A DNA stretch of 64,000 nt from Sphingomonas sp. R-74633 (GTDB lineage: Bacteria > Pseudomonadota > Alphaproteobacteria > Sphingomonadales > Sphingomonadaceae), in contig NZ_JACCFG010000002.1 of assembly GCF_013416555.1 (NCBI RefSeq), forward strand, positions 62,001 to 126,000. Reading direction: 5' to 3'. Made by a program: the position numbers and the translations under genes. Each line of letters starts with the position of its first letter. Positions within the stretch are counted from its first letter, which is position 1. This document shows, in pieces, positions 34,969-44,454 of this stretch. The notes below the pieces were generated by a model, which was not told the origin of the DNA, searched no databases, and was given only the letters and a program-made list of their open reading frames with translations.

Positions 34969-36525
34969 TCATTCCCATTCAATCGTGCCGGGCGGCTTCG
35001 ACGTATAGTCGTAAGTGACCCGGTTCACGCCGCGGACCTCGTTGATGATCCGGGTCGCGGCATGCGGCAGGAAGCCGGCGGGGAATTCGAAGGCCTCCGC
35101 GGTCATGCCGTCGATCGAAGTGACGGCGCGCAATGCGAGCACCGAATCATAGGTGCGGCCGTCGCCCATCACGCCGACCGAGCGCACCGGCAGCAGCACG
35201 GCAAAGGCCTGCCAAATCGCGTCGTAGAGCCCGGCGTTGCGGATCTCCTCGAGGTAGATCGCATCGGCCTTGCGCAGGATGTCGCAGCGCTCCTTGGTGA
35301 CTTCGCCGGGGATGCGGATCGCCAGGCCCGGCCCCGGGAAGGGATGCCGGCCGACGAAGATCTCGGGCAGGCCGAGCTCGCGACCGAGCGCGCGGACTTC
35401 GTCCTTGAACAGCTCGCGCAGCGGCTCGACGAGCTTCATGTTCATCCGCTCGGGCAGGCCGCCAACATTGTGGTGGCTCTTGATCGTGACGGAAGGCCCG
35501 CCGGTGAAGCTGACGCTCTCGATCACATCGGGGTAGAGCGTGCCCTGCGCCAGGAAATCAGCGCCGCCGATCTTCTTCGCCTCGGCCTCGAACACATCGA
35601 TGAAGGTCTTGCCGATGAATTTGCGCTTGGCTTCGGGATCGGTGACCTCGGCGAGGCCGCTCATGAACAATGTCTCGGCGTCCACATGGACGAGCGGGAT
35701 GTTGTAGTGGTTGCGGAACAGGCTGACGACCTGATCGGCCTCGCCCGAGCGCATCAGCCCGTGATCGACGAACACACAGGTGAGCTGCTCGCCGATCGCC
35801 TCATGGATCAGCACTGCGGCAACCGCGCTGTCGACGCCGCCCGAAAGCCCGCAGATCACCTTGCCATTGCCGACCTGGGCGCGGATCTCGGCGATCTTGG
35901 CGGCGCGGAACTCGGCCATGGTCCAGTCGCCCTGCAGGCCGCAGACGTGGCGGACGAAATTGGCGAGCAGCCTGGCGCCGTCGGGCGTGTGAACCACTTC
36001 GGGGTGGAACTGCATCGCGTAATAGCGGCGCTCGTCGTCGGCGATCACGGCGAAAGGCGCACCCTGGCTGTGCGCGACCGGGCGGAAGCCGGGGGCGAGG
36101 TCGGTGACCTTGTCGCCATGGCTCATCCACACCTGGTGGTTCTCGCCCTCGTGCCACATGCCGTCGAACAGCACGCAGCCGTCATCGATCTCGATAAAGG
36201 CGCGGCCGAACTCGCCGCTGTCGCCGAGCTGCACCGTGCCGCCAAGCTGGTGCATCATCACCTGCTGGCCATAGCAGATGCCGAGCACCGGCAGGCCGGA
36301 GTCGAAGATCTCCTGCGGCACGCGCGGGCTGCCGTCTTCGAGGACAGAGGCCGGCGAGCCGGAGAGGATGATCCCCTTGGGCTGCATCCGGGCAAAGGCC
36401 TCGGCGGCGGTGGTGAAGGGCGCGATCTCGCTATAGACACCCGCTTCGCGCACGCGGCGCGCGATAAGCTGGGTAACCTGGCTACCGAAATCGACGATGA
36501 GGATGGAATCTGCATGCTGGTCCAT
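34969..36525 (-). CDS. guaA: GMP synthase (glutamine-hydrolysing)
   Basis: A 518-residue enzyme that converts XMP to GMP. N-terminal class I glutamine amidotransferase: Cys84 in LGICYGQQ and the His-Glu pair in MQFHPEV. C-terminal ATP-pyrophosphatase: PP-loop GLSGGVDS, followed by the dimerisation domain ending IEWE. Length is standard. It is a stand-alone gene here; guaB is not in the window. Confidence 0.97.
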   Translation of the reverse strand: MDQHADSILIVDFGSQVTQLIARRVREAGVYSEIAPFTTAAEAFARMQPKGIILSGSPASVLEDGSPRVPQEIFDSGLPVLGICYGQQVMMHQLGGTVQLGDSGEFGRAFIEIDDGCVLFDGMWHEGENHQVWMSHGDKVTDLAPGFRPVAHSQGAPFAVIADDERRYYAMQFHPEVVHTPDGARLLANFVRHVCGLQGDWTMAEFRAAKIAEIRAQVGNGKVICGLSGGVDSAVAAVLIHEAIGEQLTCVFVDHGLMRSGEADQVVSLFRNHYNIPLVHVDAETLFMSGLAEVTDPEAKRKFIGKTFIDVFEAEAKKIGGADFLAQGTLYPDVIESVSFTGGPSVTIKSHHNVGGLPERMNMKLVEPLRELFKDEVRALGRELGLPEIFVGRHPFPGPGLAIRIPGEVTKERCDILRKADAIYLEEIRNAGLYDAIWQAFAVLLPVRSVGVMGDGRTYDSVLALRAVTSIDGMTAEAFEFPAGFLPHAATRIINEVRGVNRVTYDYTSKPPGTIEWE

Positions 36526-36576
36526 GCCCAGCGCGCTTAGCCAGAACCGGCGCCGGGGGGAAGGGCGCGGGGAAGA

Positions 36577-37620
36577 TTATTCCGGGGGCAGCGCCGCAAT
36601 GCGGTTGGCGATCTCGCTAAGGCGTCCCTGCGCGGTGTCGCTAGCCTTGTTGGCGAGTAGGACCACCGCCAGTTTCTTCTCGGGCCAGACCATCATCACG
36701 CTGGCAAAACCCCAGGTGCCGCCGGAAGTGCGTAGCACCCGCCCGCCGTCCGGCAGTTGCGAGACGATCCAGGTGAGGCCGACCCAGGTCTGCTTGTCGA
36801 GCGTGAACCAGGTCCCCTTGTGACTGAGCGCCACCGCGGGATCGCTTTCGTCGAGCTGGAGCGCGGCGTAACGCAGCATGTCGGCGGCGGAGTAGCGATA
36901 GCCGAACTGGTCGCGGGGCAGCACCGCGGCCACCCTGCCCTCACTGTCATAGCCTGTGGCTACGCCCTTGGCGTCGAAACCGGACTCGATCTCGCGGGCG
37001 AGGATCTGGTCATACGGCATGCCGTAAATGCGTTCGAGCGCATAGATCAGCAGCTGCGCGGCAGTGTTGGAGTGCGCGACATTCTCGCCCGGCTTCGTCG
37101 CCGGCTTGAGCCCATGCAGGTCTGCGAGGAACCGTGCCTTGCCATAGGCCTTGAGCGCCTCGGCATGTTTGAACCGGCCGGGATCGGGATCGAGCTTCGA
37201 GAGATCGGGCAGATTGTCCGGCAGGCCCGAGGTCATGTTGGCCAGATGCAGCAGCCGCACCGGCTCACCTTCGAGCGCCAGTCCGGGATAATCGCCGTCG
37301 AGATATTTGCGGACGTCGTCGTTGAGGTCCGCCTTGCCCGCCAGCACCGCGCGGGCGAGCAGCAGGCCTGACATCGTCTTGGAGATCGATCCAATCTCGA
37401 ACGCCGTGTCCTTCGTGGGGGCCGCCCCGCGCTTCACGCTCTCGCCAAAGCCGTAGAAATGTGTCCGGCCGTTCCACAGCACGCCGATCGACAGCCCAAC
37501 GCCCTTCTCTTCGGCGAGGAACTTCGCACCTTCCGCCGCCGCTGCGGCATCGAGACCCTGCGCCGGCGCCGTCACCGGCGCCAGCACGAGCATCACCCCG
37601 ATCAGGCAGCGCGGCAGCAT
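36577..37620 (-). CDS. exported serine hydrolase, class C beta-lactamase-like
   Basis: A 347-residue protein with signal peptide (cleavage after APAQ near 21). It has the SxxK motif S78-I-S-K81, an HSN tripeptide in NVAHSNTAAQLL in place of the usual YxN, and TSGGTWG in place of KTG. The loss of Tyr in YxN argues against true beta-lactamase; an esterase or D-amino peptidase is more likely. It lies 10 bp downstream of the 37631 gene's reading direction (same strand) and may be co-expressed. Confidence 0.8.
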   Translation of the reverse strand: MLPRCLIGVMLVLAPVTAPAQGLDAAAAAEGAKFLAEEKGVGLSIGVLWNGRTHFYGFGESVKRGAAPTKDTAFEIGSISKTMSGLLLARAVLAGKADLNDDVRKYLDGDYPGLALEGEPVRLLHLANMTSGLPDNLPDLSKLDPDPGRFKHAEALKAYGKARFLADLHGLKPATKPGENVAHSNTAAQLLIYALERIYGMPYDQILAREIESGFDAKGVATGYDSEGRVAAVLPRDQFGYRYSAADMLRYAALQLDESDPAVALSHKGTWFTLDKQTWVGLTWIVSQLPDGGRVLRTSGGTWGFASVMMVWPEKKLAVVLLANKASDTAQGRLSEIANRIAALPPE

Positions 37621-37630
37621 GACTGCCGGC

Positions 37631-38236
37631 CTAAAGCGACTTGAGGTCGGCGATCGTCACAATGGGGTCGCTGCCACGCTTGAGCGCGCAGCGGAAACCA
37701 TGCACCTGCTTGGTCGTGTCACGGTAGCTGTCCGCCAGCTCGACCTGGCCCTTGATCACCCAGCTCTTGCCGTTCCACACCGTGCTGGTGACCGAGGAGA
37801 CCCGGGCGAGATGCGCATAGCGCTCCCCGAGGCTCTCGGCTTCCATCGCGCAGCGGTCCGCTGCGGCGTCTTCGTCGTACAGGCCGTCGAAGCGCGCCGA
37901 ATCGGGTGCCGGCGTCTCGGCGATCGGACCGCTGCCGGGCTGGGCCGGCTCGGCATAGCGGCTGCCTTCGACCGGAGCAGTGTCGATCGGTGTGCGCGCC
38001 TCGGGCGGCGGCTCGTCTTCATAGGTTTCGGCGACCGGCGCCTTCTTCTTGCCGCTCGAGACAAGCGCGAGCAGACCGCCGACAACCAGGCCGCCGACGA
38101 TCGCGTCGCCCACGTCGAACTTGTCCTCGTGGTGGCGCTTGCGCTCGGGGTGCCATTGCTGAGCTTGGGCCGGCATCGCCATGCCGGTCATCGCCATCAC
38201 CGCGGCCGCGCCGCCAAGAAGCTTCAGAACAGTCAT
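37631..38236 (-). CDS. uncharacterised exported protein
   Basis: A 201-residue protein with an N-terminal signal (AMTGMAMPAQAQ). It has a His/Lys/Glu-rich stretch (WHPERKRHHEDKFD), one hydrophobic helix (GDAIVGGLVVGGLLALVSS), a Pro/Glu-rich linker and a C-terminal domain with two Cys (CAMEAESLG and GFRCALK). GGAGG precedes the ATG at 38236 by 5 nt and decides the start. It may be a periplasmic or inner-membrane protein; function unknown. Confidence 0.65.
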   Translation of the reverse strand: MTVLKLLGGAAAVMAMTGMAMPAQAQQWHPERKRHHEDKFDVGDAIVGGLVVGGLLALVSSGKKKAPVAETYEDEPPPEARTPIDTAPVEGSRYAEPAQPGSGPIAETPAPDSARFDGLYDEDAAADRCAMEAESLGERYAHLARVSSVTSTVWNGKSWVIKGQVELADSYRDTTKQVHGFRCALKRGSDPIVTIADLKSL

Positions 38237-38309
38237 GCCGCCCTCCGTTACTTTCATGAAACGAGACCTATGCCTGCGAATCTGTCGCACGGCTGAACCG
38301 ATTGCGACG

Positions 38310-38344
38310 GGGCGCTATTCTTCAGCGACCGAAGAATAGCGCCC
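38310..38344. terminator. long hairpin after the prolyl oligopeptidase gene
   Basis: GGGCGCTATTCTTC (38310-38323), 7-nt loop, GAAGAATAGCGCCC (38331-38344): a perfect 14-bp stem 8 bp past the peptidase stop. It lacks a T-run on either strand, so it may act as an RNA 3'-end stabiliser or a non-canonical terminator. Confidence 0.5.
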
Positions 38345-38351
38345 GCACGCT

Positions 38352-40493
38352 TTACTTGCTCTTGATCTCCAGCCCCGTCCACTTCGCTGCGAATGCCCAA
38401 AGGTCGGCGGCTTCATCAATGATCTTGTCGGTCGGCTTGCCGGCGCCGTGGCCGGCGCGCGTTTCGATACGGACGAGGTGCGGCTTGTCGCCGATATCGG
38501 CGTGCTGGATCGCTGCGGTGTATTTGAAAGTATGCCCCGGCACGACGCGGTCGTCAGTATCCGCCGTGGTCGCCAGGATCGCCGGATAGGCCACGCCCGA
38601 CTTGATGTTGTGATAGGGCGAATAGGCGTAGAGCGTCTTGAAGTCGGCTTCCTTAGACGGGTAGCCATAGTCATCGACCCAGTAGCGCCCCGCAGTGAAC
38701 CGGTCGAAGCGCAGCATGTCCATCACGCCCACCGCCGGCAGCGCCGCGGCGAACAGGTCGGGACGCTGGTTGACCACCGCGCCGACCAGCAGCCCGCCGT
38801 TCGATCCGCCCTGGATCGCCAGCTGGTCCTTGCCGGTGATCCCTTCCTTGATCAGATACTCGCCAGCCGCGATGAAATCGTCGAACACATTCTGCTTGTT
38901 CGCCAGGCGGCCGCCATCGTGCCACGCCTTGCCATATTCGCCGCCGCCGCGAATGTTGGCGAGGACGAACACGCCGCCCTGCTCCAGCCATGCAAGGCGC
39001 GAAGAGGAGAAGCTGGGGCCATAGGGCACGTTGAACCCGCCATAGCCCCACAGCAGCGTCGGCGCCGGACCGGTCACGCTCTTCTTGCGGACGATGAACA
39101 TCGGCACCTTGGTGCCGTCCTTCGAGGCATAGAAGCGCTGCTCGACCTTATAATCCTCGGGCTTGTACAGCAGCTTTGGCGCGGCCCAGGGCGTGCTGGT
39201 GCCGGTCGCCATGTCGTAGCGGTAGATCGAGGTCGGTTCGTTGAAGCTGGTATAGGCGTAGAAGGTCTCGGGATCGTCCGGCTCGCCCCCGAAACCGGAG
39301 GCGGTGCCCACGCCGGGCAGCTTGACCGGACCGAGCGCGGCGCCGTCCAGCTTGAAGCGGCGCACCTCAGTCTTGGCGTCGACCAGATAGCTCGCCACCA
39401 GCGTTCCGCCGACGATCGCCGCGCCCTCGAGCGTGGCCTTGTCTTCCGGTACGAGATCCGTTGCCGCCGGGCTCGCCGCCGCCACGTCCATCGTCACGAT
39501 CTTGAGCCTGGGCGCGCCCTTGTTGGTCACCCAGTAGAATTTGGTGCCGACATTGCCGGCCAGGCCCCAGCTATTCTCCAGCCCCGCGACGATCGTGCGC
39601 GGCTTGATCGCCGGCGCGGTGAGGTCGATCAGCGTGATCTGGTAGCGATCGTCGGTGCCTTCGCTGGTGGTGATCACCATCCAGTGCCCGTCATCGGTGA
39701 CCTGGGCATAGTGACTCCACTTTGGGTGGTCCGGCGTCTCGTAGATCAGCTTGTCTTCGCTCTCGGCGGTGCCGAGCTTATGGAAGAAGACCTTGTGGTT
39801 CTCGTTGAGCGCCTGGAACTTGGCGTCCGCCGCGACATCCGGATAGCGCGAATAGAAAAAGCCGCTGCCGTCCTTGGCCCAAGCCGCGCTCAGCGTGAAC
39901 TTCATGCCGTGGACGATGTCGCCGGTGTCCTTGCCGGTGGCGACGTCGAGCACCTTGGCGAAGCGCCAGTCGGTGCCCCCGTCCTGCACGGCGTAGAGCA
40001 GATGCTTGCCGTCTTCGGAGGGCGCCCATTCGGAGAGCGCCGTCGCGCCGTCCTTCGACCAGCCATTGGGATCGATCAGCACCCGGCCCTCGCCGGCGAG
40101 CGTGTCGCGGACGAAGAGCACCGCCTGGTTCTGCAGGCCGGAGTTGTGCATGTAGAAATAGCGGCCGCCCTTCTTCTGGGGCACGCCGAAGCGCTCATAG
40201 TCGAACAGCTGCTTGATCCGCGCCTTGAACCAGTCGCGGCCGGGCAGCGTCGCGAGATAGGCGCCGGTCACCTTGTTCTCGGCATCGACCCAGGCGGCGA
40301 CTTCCTTGTCGTTGCGTACGTCATTCTCGAGCCAGCGATAGGGATCGGCGACCTTCACCCCGAACTGCTCGTCCACCACGTCGACGCGGCGGGTTTCGGG
40401 GTAGCTGAGCTTGGTCACTTGCGTCTCCGGCTGGGTCTGGGCGAATGCGGGGGTGGTGGCGAGGAGCAGCGGCAAAATCAGAGAGCGGCGCAT
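38352..40493 (-). CDS. secreted prolyl oligopeptidase (S9A family)
   Basis: A 713-residue exported serine peptidase; the signal ends TTPAFAQ near residue 18. An N-terminal seven-bladed propeller covers residues about 80-430 and a C-terminal alpha/beta-hydrolase domain holds Ser564 (QGGSNGG), Asp in DTDDRVVPGH and His in RAGHGAG. PDPYRWLEN near residue 50 is typical of the family. Such enzymes cleave after Pro in short peptides; a periplasmic role in peptide use is inferred. GGAGG precedes the ATG. Confidence 0.92.
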   Translation of the reverse strand: MRRSLILPLLLATTPAFAQTQPETQVTKLSYPETRRVDVVDEQFGVKVADPYRWLENDVRNDKEVAAWVDAENKVTGAYLATLPGRDWFKARIKQLFDYERFGVPQKKGGRYFYMHNSGLQNQAVLFVRDTLAGEGRVLIDPNGWSKDGATALSEWAPSEDGKHLLYAVQDGGTDWRFAKVLDVATGKDTGDIVHGMKFTLSAAWAKDGSGFFYSRYPDVAADAKFQALNENHKVFFHKLGTAESEDKLIYETPDHPKWSHYAQVTDDGHWMVITTSEGTDDRYQITLIDLTAPAIKPRTIVAGLENSWGLAGNVGTKFYWVTNKGAPRLKIVTMDVAAASPAATDLVPEDKATLEGAAIVGGTLVASYLVDAKTEVRRFKLDGAALGPVKLPGVGTASGFGGEPDDPETFYAYTSFNEPTSIYRYDMATGTSTPWAAPKLLYKPEDYKVEQRFYASKDGTKVPMFIVRKKSVTGPAPTLLWGYGGFNVPYGPSFSSSRLAWLEQGGVFVLANIRGGGEYGKAWHDGGRLANKQNVFDDFIAAGEYLIKEGITGKDQLAIQGGSNGGLLVGAVVNQRPDLFAAALPAVGVMDMLRFDRFTAGRYWVDDYGYPSKEADFKTLYAYSPYHNIKSGVAYPAILATTADTDDRVVPGHTFKYTAAIQHADIGDKPHLVRIETRAGHGAGKPTDKIIDEAADLWAFAAKWTGLEIKSK

Positions 40494-40566
40494 GGTGCCT
40501 CCGAAGAGAGGGGAATGCGCCAACTCTATCGCCGCTGCCCGGCGGCACAAGGTCGGGTCTGCGGTG

Positions 40567-40683
40567 TCAGGCGAAACCGGTGCCCGAGGTTGCGGAGATG
40601 GCCCAGATCAATGCTGTGAGCGGTGCGAGCGCCATGCCGGCCGACAGCCAGGGGGTGAGGTTGGATTGGTGGTTCCTGTTCAT
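40567..40683 (-). CDS. possible small hydrophobic protein, 38 residues
   Basis: ATG to TGA gives 38 residues: a polar head (MNRNHQSNLTPW) and a single hydrophobic helix (LSAGMALAPLTALIWAISAT). Third codon positions are GC-rich like real genes here. No Shine-Dalgarno is visible and no homologue is recalled, so it may be spurious. Confidence 0.35.
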   Translation of the reverse strand: MNRNHQSNLTPWLSAGMALAPLTALIWAISATSGTGFA

Positions 40684-40746
40684 ACCAGGAAGGTGGGGAT
40701 CGGAACGGCTGCGGAAGAGTGCAGGAAATCTTTCAGCCCCGAAACG

Positions 40747-40778
40747 AAAAGGGCGGCCGCACCGTGGTGCGACCGCCC
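40747..40778 (-). terminator. Rho-independent terminator after rplQ
   Basis: Arms at 40751-40762 and 40767-40778 form a 12-bp stem (one G-U pair in the minus-strand RNA) with loop CGTG, followed by a T-run (complement of 40747-40750). It ends the rpsM-rpsK-rpoA-rplQ unit. Confidence 0.85.
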
Positions 40779-40802
40779 TTCCCTATCTGGTTCTGAGACC
40801 GA

Positions 40803-41225
40803 TCAGGCTGCGACGTCGAAGTCGTCGTCACCCATCACCGGGCCCGAATCCTGGCCCTTGGCCGAGACGTCGCGGTCGACGAACTCGATGATCGCCATCG
40901 GCGAGGCGTCCGAAGCGCGCGGGCCGGTCTTGATGATGCGGGTATAGCCACCGTTGCGGTCGGCGTAGCGGGTCGCCAGCACGTCGAACAGCTTCACCAG
41001 CTGGGCGTCGTCGAGGAGACGGGCATGCGCCAGGCGGCGGTTCGAAAGGCCACCCTTCTTAGCGAGGGTGATCAGCTTCTCCACATACGGACGAAGCTCC
41101 TTCGCCTTGGCGACGGTGGTGGTGATCTGCTCATGCTTGATGAGCGCGGCGCTCATGTTGCGGAACAGAGCAATGCGGTGGGCCGAGGTCCGCTGAAGCT
41201 TACGGCCGCCTACGCGATGGCGCAT
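40803..41225 (-). CDS. rplQ: 50S ribosomal protein L17
   Basis: A 140-residue L17 with the usual start [17 protein letters not shown] and [19 protein letters not shown]-like core. The C-terminus carries an acidic tail (GDDDFDVAA) beyond the E. coli length of 127. It is last in the alpha operon, followed by a terminator, and is separated from rpoA by a 117-bp gap with a hairpin. Confidence 0.96.
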   Translation of the reverse strand: MRHRVGGRKLQRTSAHRIALFRNMSAALIKHEQITTTVAKAKELRPYVEKLITLAKKGGLSNRRLAHARLLDDAQLVKLFDVLATRYADRNGGYTRIIKTGPRASDASPMAIIEFVDRDVSAKGQDSGPVMGDDDFDVAA

Positions 41226-41305
41226 GATTTCTTCCTTCGTTCGTTAGGGGGCCGTTTCAGGTACCCCATACCCGGCAGCATTCGAGGCAGCTGCCCTTTG
41301 CCTTC

Positions 41306-41336
41306 AAATTCCTCCCCGAGCGAACCCGGGGAGGAA
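41306..41336. repeat. short hairpin relative of the 44697 inverted repeat
   Basis: TTCCTCCCCG (41309-41318) and CGGGGAGGAA (41327-41336) form a perfect 10-bp stem between rpoA and rplQ. The left 15 bases AAATTCCTCCCCGAG (41306-41320) are identical to the left end of the element at 44697, so this is probably a minimal member of the same family. It may tune rplQ relative to rpoA. Confidence 0.5.
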
Positions 41337-41342
41337 GAATGA

Positions 41343-42413
41343 TCAGCCCATGATCTCTTGTTCGAGCTTCTTGGCCATCTCTTCGATGTTCTCGGGCGGC
41401 CAGCCCGGGATTTCCATCCCGAGGCGGAGACCCATGCTCGAGAGCACTTCCTTGATCTCGTTGAGCGACTTGCGGCCGAAGTTCGGCGTGCGCAGCATCT
41501 CGGCTTCGGTCTTCTGAACCAGATCGCCGATGTAGATGATGTTGTCGTTCTTGAGGCAGTTGGCCGAACGGACCGAGAGCTCGAGCTCGTCGACCTTCTT
41601 CAGCAGGTAGCGGTTGATCTGCGACGCGTCGCCCGAGCCGGTTTCCGCAGCGCCGGCAGCCGGAGCCGCCATGCCGATCGGAGCCGAACGGGTGATCGCC
41701 GAATCGTCGAAGTGGACGAACAGCGCGAGCTGGTCCTGGAGGATGCGTGCGGCATAGGCCACGGCGTCTTCCGGGGTGATCGTGCCGTCGGTCTCGACCG
41801 AAAGCGTGAGCTTGTCGTAATCGAGCTCCTGTCCGACGCGGGTGTTTTCCACCTTGTACGACACCTGGCGAACCGGGCTGTACAGCGCGTCGATCGGGAT
41901 CAGGCCGATCGGGGCATCCGCCGGACGGTTCGACGCGGCGGGGACATAGCCCTTACCGGTGTCGGCGGTCAGCTCCATGTTGAGCGTCGCACCATCGTCC
42001 AGGTGGCAGAGCACGAGATCGGGGTTCATCACCTCGATATCGCCCGACACGGCGATGTCGCCGGCCTTCACTTCAGCCGGGCCGGTGGCCGCGAGCTGGA
42101 GACGCTTCGGGCCTTCGCCCTGCATCTTGAGTGCGATCTGCTTCACGTTGAGGACGATGTCCGTCACGTCCTCGCGAACGCCTGCCAGCGAGCTGAACTC
42201 GTGGAGGACGTTCTCGATCTTGATCGAAGTGACCGCGGCACCCTGCAGCGACGAGAGCAGCACGCGGCGCAGCGCGTTGCCGAGCGTCAGGCCGAAGCCG
42301 CGCTCGAGCGGCTCCGCCACGAAGGTCGACTTGCGCTTGGGATCGCCACCGGGCTTCTTCTCGAGGCCGTTGGGCTTCTTGAGTTCCTGCCAGTTCTTAG
42401 CGTTGACCGACAC
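41343..42413 (-). CDS. rpoA: RNA polymerase alpha subunit
   Basis: A 356-residue subunit that dimerises to nucleate RNA polymerase and contacts promoters. N-terminal domain: [25 protein letters not shown]-terminal helix-hairpin-helix domain: [16 protein letters not shown] and [16 protein letters not shown]. An Ala/Gly-rich linker at about 235-255 separates them and is longer than in E. coli. Standard alpha-operon position. Confidence 0.98.
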   Translation of the reverse strand: MSVNAKNWQELKKPNGLEKKPGGDPKRKSTFVAEPLERGFGLTLGNALRRVLLSSLQGAAVTSIKIENVLHEFSSLAGVREDVTDIVLNVKQIALKMQGEGPKRLQLAATGPAEVKAGDIAVSGDIEVMNPDLVLCHLDDGATLNMELTADTGKGYVPAASNRPADAPIGLIPIDALYSPVRQVSYKVENTRVGQELDYDKLTLSVETDGTITPEDAVAYAARILQDQLALFVHFDDSAITRSAPIGMAAPAAGAAETGSGDASQINRYLLKKVDELELSVRSANCLKNDNIIYIGDLVQKTEAEMLRTPNFGRKSLNEIKEVLSSMGLRLGMEIPGWPPENIEEMAKKLEQEIMG

Positions 42414-42509
42414 GGGCTTTCCTCATGTTGGGCGGGATTTGAGGCGATCCCGCCAGGTAATAACTGCAAGACCGCGGACCCGCCTCAGGGTCCGCGGTGC
42501 AAGCAGGAT

Positions 42510-42899
42510 TTAGACGCGACGACGCTTCGACGGACGGACGCCGTTGTGCGGGATCGAGGTCACGTCGCGGATCGACGTGATCTGGAAACCGACCGCCTGC
42601 AGCGCGCGGAGCGCCGACTCGCGGCCCGAACCCGGACCCTTCACTTCCACCTCAAGGGTGCGCACGCCGTGCTCGGCAGCCTTGCGGCCTGCGTCTTCGG
42701 CGGCGACCTGGGCTGCGTACGGGGTCGACTTGCGCGAGCCCTTGAAGCCCATCATGCCGGCCGACGACCACGAAATGGCGTTGCCCTGGGCATCGGTGAT
42801 GGTGATCATCGTGTTGTTGAAGCTGGCGTTCACATGGGCGACGCCGGCGGTGATGTTCTTGCGCTCGCGACGGCGAATGCGCTGCGGTTCACGTGCCAT
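42510..42899 (-). CDS. rpsK: 30S ribosomal protein S11
   Basis: A 129-residue S11 ([39 protein letters not shown], and the end [21 protein letters not shown], seen in parts). It binds the 16S platform near the decoding site. Starts 14 bp after rpsM; 96 bp ahead of rpoA. Confidence 0.98.
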   Translation of the reverse strand: MAREPQRIRRRERKNITAGVAHVNASFNNTMITITDAQGNAISWSSAGMMGFKGSRKSTPYAAQVAAEDAGRKAAEHGVRTLEVEVKGPGSGRESALRALQAVGFQITSIRDVTSIPHNGVRPSKRRRV

Positions 42900-42913
42900 T
42901 GGTCAGCGCTCCC

Positions 42914-43282
42914 TTACTTCTTCTTGCCGGCGATGGGCTTGGCCTTGCCCTTGCGGGTGCGCGCATTGGTATGCGTGCGCTGGCCGCGGACTGGCAGGCC
43001 CTTACGGTGGCGAAGGCCACGGTAGCAGGCGAGATCCATCAGACGCTTGATGTTCATCGCGGTCTGGCGACGAAGGTCGCCTTCCACGGTGTAACCGGCG
43101 TCGATCGCTTCGCGGATCTGCAGGACTTCCTGGTCCGACAGGTCCTGGACACGGCGCTCAGGCGCGATGTTCAGCTTGGCGGTGATCTCCTGGGCCTTGG
43201 TCGCACCAATGCCGTGGATGTACTGGAGCGCGATGACGACGCGCTTGTTGGTCGGGATGTTTACACCCGCAATACGAGCCAT
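42914..43282 (-). CDS. rpsM: 30S ribosomal protein S13
   Basis: A 122-residue S13 beginning [15 protein letters not shown] and ending in a basic tail ([13 protein letters not shown]) that reaches the decoding region. It heads the alpha unit. A longer upstream frame was rejected because S13 starts here by family comparison and GGGAGA precedes the ATG. Confidence 0.98.
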   Translation of the reverse strand: MARIAGVNIPTNKRVVIALQYIHGIGATKAQEITAKLNIAPERRVQDLSDQEVLQIREAIDAGYTVEGDLRRQTAMNIKRLMDLACYRGLRHRKGLPVRGQRTHTNARTRKGKAKPIAGKKK

Positions 43283-43414
43283 GAAATTTATTCTCCCAGC
43301 TCCACGGGACGCCGCATGGCAGCTCGCGTCCCATCTCGTAGCGTTGATTCCGAAATGCAGTGGCACGACGAGCGCATAAGAACGCCGCCGCAATACCGGT
43401 TTCGGAAGAAGCGC

Positions 43415-43443
43415 GACATATGCGTCCGCCGGCACTGAGTCAA
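43415..43443 (-). promoter_or_regulatory. candidate rpsM promoter
   Basis: On the minus strand TTGACT (43438-43443), 17-bp spacer, TATGTC (43415-43420). It would give a leader of about 125 nt before rpsM, room for S4-type autoregulation, though no S4 target is identified. Confidence 0.45.
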
Positions 43444-43562
43444 GCGCCGCGGCCAGGCATTTGCCGGAAAGCACTTCATACACCATCCGAAGGCCGCCGC
43501 CAAGCGGAGCAGCCCTGCCGCAGCCCCGGCCCGGGACATTCAACTGGCCGGTTGAGCGATTC

Positions 43563-43672
43563 GTTGATTCCGTTGACTCTCCCTTCGCGTGAGGGCCGCG
43601 GGGTCATGCTTTCGGGTGACGGTCGCGGCCGTGCCCAAGGGTCAGGAAAACAGACGAAATCCTACATTGCAA
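43563..43672 (-). repeat. dispersed repeat element with conserved ends, copy C
   Basis: Minus-strand left end AATGTAGGATTTCGTCTG (within the 24 bp shared with copy B), right end GAGTCAACGGAATCAAC (complement of 43563-43579) identical to copy A. The interior can fold: CCGCG...CGCGG enclosing GTCA...TGAC near 43598-43627. At 110 bp it is the shortest full copy. Non-coding; RNA or mobile-element nature undecided. Confidence 0.55.
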
Positions 43673-43684
43673 GGCCTGGGCGCC

Positions 43685-44449
43685 CTACCCCTCCGCCGAA
43701 AGCCGGTAGCCGGCCCCGCGCACCGTGTGAAGGATCGGCGCGTCGCCCTCCTCGAGCTTGCGGCGCAGGCGGCCGATATGGACGTCGACCACGTTCGAGC
43801 CGGGATCGAAGCGGCAATTCCAGACATGCTCGAGCATCATCGTGCGGGTGACGACTTCGCCGGCATGGCGGGCGAGATATTCGAGCAGGTGGAATTCGCG
43901 CGCGACCAGCGGCACCGCGCGCCCTGCCCGTGTGACCGTGCGGCCGAGCAGGTCGATCTCGAGATCGCCCACAACCAGCCGCGTCGCGGCCAGTTCGGTG
44001 GCGCTGCGTTCGGCCCGGCGGAGCAGCGCGGCGATGCGGGCGCGCAGCTCGGCCAGCGAGAAGGGCTTGGCGAGATAGTCGTCGGCGCCGGCGGTGAGCC
44101 CGGTGACCTTGTCGTCGACCGTGCCGAGTGCGGAAAGCATGATCGCCGGCGTGCGCAGGCCCTGCGCGCGGAGCTGGCCGAGCAGCGACAGGCCGTCGAG
44201 CCCGGGCAGCATGCGATCGAGGATCCACAGGTCGAAATCGCCCTGCGCCGCCAAGTCGAACCCGAGGCGGCCATCGGCGCAGGTCTCCGCATCGAGCCCG
44301 GCAGCGCCGAGCCCCTGCAGCACGAAGTCCGCGGAGGCGGGGTCATCCTCGACGATCAGGATCCGGGGAGAGGGTCGGCCGGCGAACAAGGGGGTGTCCG
44401 CCGGCCGTTGCGTCGATGCCAGGGCAGCACCGGCGACTTCAGGTCGCAT
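43685..44449 (-). CDS. OmpR-family response regulator
   Basis: A 254-residue two-component regulator. Receiver domain: acidic E34-D35-D36, phospho-acceptor D78 in WILDRMLPG, and AKPF lysine. C-terminal winged helix: LVAREFHLLEYLARHAGEVV and DVHIGRLRRKLEEG. No kinase gene is adjacent; the nearest is at 48340. A 28-residue non-conserved head precedes the receiver. AAGGT lies about 7 nt before the ATG at 44449. Confidence 0.88.
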   Translation of the reverse strand: MRPEVAGAALASTQRPADTPLFAGRPSPRILIVEDDPASADFVLQGLGAAGLDAETCADGRLGFDLAAQGDFDLWILDRMLPGLDGLSLLGQLRAQGLRTPAIMLSALGTVDDKVTGLTAGADDYLAKPFSLAELRARIAALLRRAERSATELAATRLVVGDLEIDLLGRTVTRAGRAVPLVAREFHLLEYLARHAGEVVTRTMMLEHVWNCRFDPGSNVVDVHIGRLRRKLEEGDAPILHTVRGAGYRLSAEG

Positions 44450-44454
44450 GCCGC

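Larger units (their letters stand above)
40494..40802. other. gap between rplQ and the peptidase gene
   Basis: A 309-bp gap. It contains a possible 38-residue gene (40567-40683, minus strand) and the rplQ terminator (40747-40778). The remainder shows nothing I can identify. Confidence 0.5.
43283..43684. other. intergenic region upstream of rpsM
   Basis: A 402-bp gap between rpsM and the response regulator on the same strand. It holds a candidate rpsM promoter (43415-43443) and a dispersed repeat copy (43563-43672). Open frames here lack family similarity. No rpmJ (L36) gene is present between adk and rpsM. Confidence 0.6.

Noticed and set aside
38448-40619. A 723-codon open frame antisense to the prolyl oligopeptidase gene
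   Set aside because: Same codon-shadow effect; the opposite strand encodes a full enzyme with catalytic triad.
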